DNA from: Helicoverpa zea
Lineage: Eukaryota > Arthropoda > Insecta > Lepidoptera > Noctuidae
DNA length: 64,000 nucleotides
Assembly (NCBI RefSeq): GCF_022581195.2
Contig: NC_061476.1
Location: 3,704,098 to 3,768,097 of the forward strand
Direction of reading: 5' to 3'
In this document: positions 62,193 through 64,000 of the stretch, piece by piece
Numbering within the stretch: position 1 is the stretch's first letter
Layout: each line of letters begins with the position of its first letter
Translations under genes and position numbers: made by a program
Notes under the pieces: generated by a model
Databases searched by the model: none
Seen by the model: only the letters and a program-made list of their open reading frames with translations
Told to the model about the DNA's origin: nothing

Positions 62193-64000
62193 GTTTTTCC
62201 AATACTATTTAAAATTATATCCAAATATAATTTTACAATTAATATTTATTTTTTACAATTAATTCGTTCAATATTGTACAAAATTAATATTCAAATGTAC
62301 AAATAAACTTCAAAGTCATTGTCATTTTTTTAATTCTTAATTTGAAAACATAAAATAATAGACAATTGCACTGCCAGTAGTATCTGAATAGTATTCCCAC
62401 AGCAACATTGTATGTACCCTCTTTTCTTACATTTCTTATAGGACCTTTAGAGAAATACCTACCTGGTGCAGTAGGTGCACCAGTACCTACATACAAGTAC
62501 ATAACTAGTAAAAACCTATGTATTAAGCCAAATTAAAAACAACTCAAAAGACTAGACTCAATATATGAAAACAATACGTTAGTTAATATCATTATAAAGG
62601 CTGTAAACTGAAAGTAGGAATGTTCGCTGAAACTTTAAATAATGCATTCTACAAATTCTACAAGTACTGTAGAAAGCGTCCTGTTTGATGGTCAAGTAAT
62701 AAAAGAGGTACATACTTTTATTTCATTAATAAAATTGAATATATATTTTTTTAATTATTTTCACAGTGAGAGCTAGATTATTGTAACAGCGTCATCTAGT
62801 AGCTCCATAAAACTCAACATCAGCAAACCATAGACAATCAGCTCAGCAAAAAAGCAGCAGTATGTTCCCAAATAAATGATAGATGGCGTTATGAATGCCA
62901 TTGACAATTTGACAGCAAACTAATTCGCTATCTGTGGTAACGTAAAAACGAGTTTATTGTCTTCCGTTTTGTTCCCCAACGGCTCCGCCAGTGAATAAAA
63001 TAAAATGAAACGTCAGTCTCCAAACGGAGAGAATTGATTTGAATTAAATAGTATTCAAGCTGAACGCGTATTCGCGACCTTGTGTCGCCTTATCCAATCG
63101 CATTCGGATCTGTAGTTACGGCCGGTGCTTCTGTTTACATCCTATCAACCGATTATACAGTGAAAATTCAGTCGTAAGATTGCCGCGGTTGTCGGCGTAT
63201 GCCTATTAGAACTATAATACCAAAATAGAATGCAATCGTCGTGTTAGGATGTGAAGGCTCCGTGAATTCGGTGCGAGCTGAGCTGACCTCACATCTGAGT
63301 AAAGACATCGACCCACGCTGTTTAATAAAGTGACTCCTACGCGGCACAACCACTGAGGAACTGCGTCGTCTAAACATTACAATGAGCAAAATTATGAGAA
63401 ATACCAACGTGTCGTGTCGTTAACTTATGCTCTGCTATTTTAAATCTAAGTTAAAGTGTTTATTTTGCTGAAATCTGTGCGTCTGTGTGTCTGAATGAGT
63501 CAGTCTGGAGGTGTTGTGTAGTGTTTCTGTTTTGCTGGCCAAACTACAGAATTCCGTCAACACTCAAGGCTACTTTGTTAAGAAACCTGATGTTCTTCAA
63601 CTCTGCAAACTGGTGCGTAACACGTATTTATAATTATTTGTGTATCTCAATGTCATTTGGTATTTTGTAGATTTCTAGAGGTTACATTGATTTTTATTTT
63701 TTTGTCGATCTCTTTTTAACTATAATGCAATAACAATTTATTGCCAAATGATTCTATAATTTACTTATAACAGATTAGTTTGGCTGTATTGTCAAGACTA
63801 AAGCAATCATTTAACATGTGCTAAATTGTGTTTCATTTCTACATGTGAATGTTTGAAAACCTATTTCAATTTCTAAGTTGTTTATTATTGGAAAACTAAA
63901 GCTAATAAGTTCTAATACACTAAATTTGAGTGTTAATCTTGACCTGAGTATCATTTTCCATCATTCACACTTTGTAAGCAAATTGAAACAAATCGATTTA
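62193..64000. other. Upstream region of the dynein gene; possible divergent exon
   Basis: The first several hundred bases are AT-rich and should contain the dynein 5' UTR and promoter; no motif could be fixed. At 63,540-63,614 the plus strand reads like a spliced leader: a short frame MFFNSANW followed by a possible donor CTG|GTGCGT. This could be the first exon of a divergent gene, but the evidence is weak. Confidence 0.3.

Larger units (their letters stand above)
59061..60444 (+). mobile_element. hAT transposon remnant with 8-bp duplication
   Basis: Flanked by CTAAGGAG at 59053-59060 and 60445-60452. Ends catagctgggca and gtgcccagctatg; subterminal 'gttaacg/cgttaa' words are numerous. Contains the last part of a hAT transposase and, upstream of it, a reverse-transcriptase piece. 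Confidence 0.92.

Noticed and set aside
59221..59960. Functional reverse transcriptase gene
   Set aside because: It lacks the catalytic YADD block and both ends; it is a captured fragment.
61827..62306. 159-codon plus-strand frame
   Set aside because: Antisense of dynein exon 1; no motif and no splice logic.

Overview
The window is insect nuclear DNA, almost certainly from a moth or butterfly. It is AT-rich, its introns are short and GT-AG, and its repeats are of lepidopteran type: tRNA-derived SINEs, RTE tails, TA- and TWA-flanked MITEs, and repeats ending in the 'gcgagtccgactcgcac' motif. I cannot name the species.

One gene dominates. On the minus strand, from a start codon at 62192 to a stop at 5859, I can assemble a complete axonemal dynein heavy chain of the DNAH5/DNAH8 (outer-arm gamma) type. 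It has 92 coding exons totalling 14,121 nt, or 4,706 residues plus stop. All 91 junctions keep frame with AG/GT borders. Order along the protein: N-terminal tail (exons 1-30), linker (about 31-41), AAA1 (42-45), AAA2 (46-51), AAA3 (52-59), AAA4 (60-65), stalk and microtubule-binding tip (66-71), AAA5 (72-76), AAA6 (77-85) and C-terminal domain (85-92). All four P-loops (AAA1-AAA4) are present. The product should drive outer dynein arms in cilia and sperm flagella.

Left flank (551-5121, plus strand): the front part of a SWIM zinc-finger gene, broken by a 1-base frameshift, a MITE and a 3.6-kb non-LTR retrotransposon with a 13-bp target-site duplication. It converges on the 3' end of the dynein gene.

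The dynein introns hold most of the unusual structure. There is a tandem array of three partial copies of the stalk exon (17474-18211). A 2.5-kb near-perfect foldback (42129-44644) starts at position +4 of a splice donor and carries a smaller MITE in one arm only. A second large foldback lies at 37105-39750. A hAT transposon (59061-60444) holds an internal fragment of reverse transcriptase. Several MITEs have clear TA, TTA or TAA duplications.

Right flank (62193-64000): the upstream region of the dynein gene, with one weak hint of a divergent plus-strand exon near 63.6 kb. No bacterial-type operon, CRISPR array or structural RNA gene was seen.
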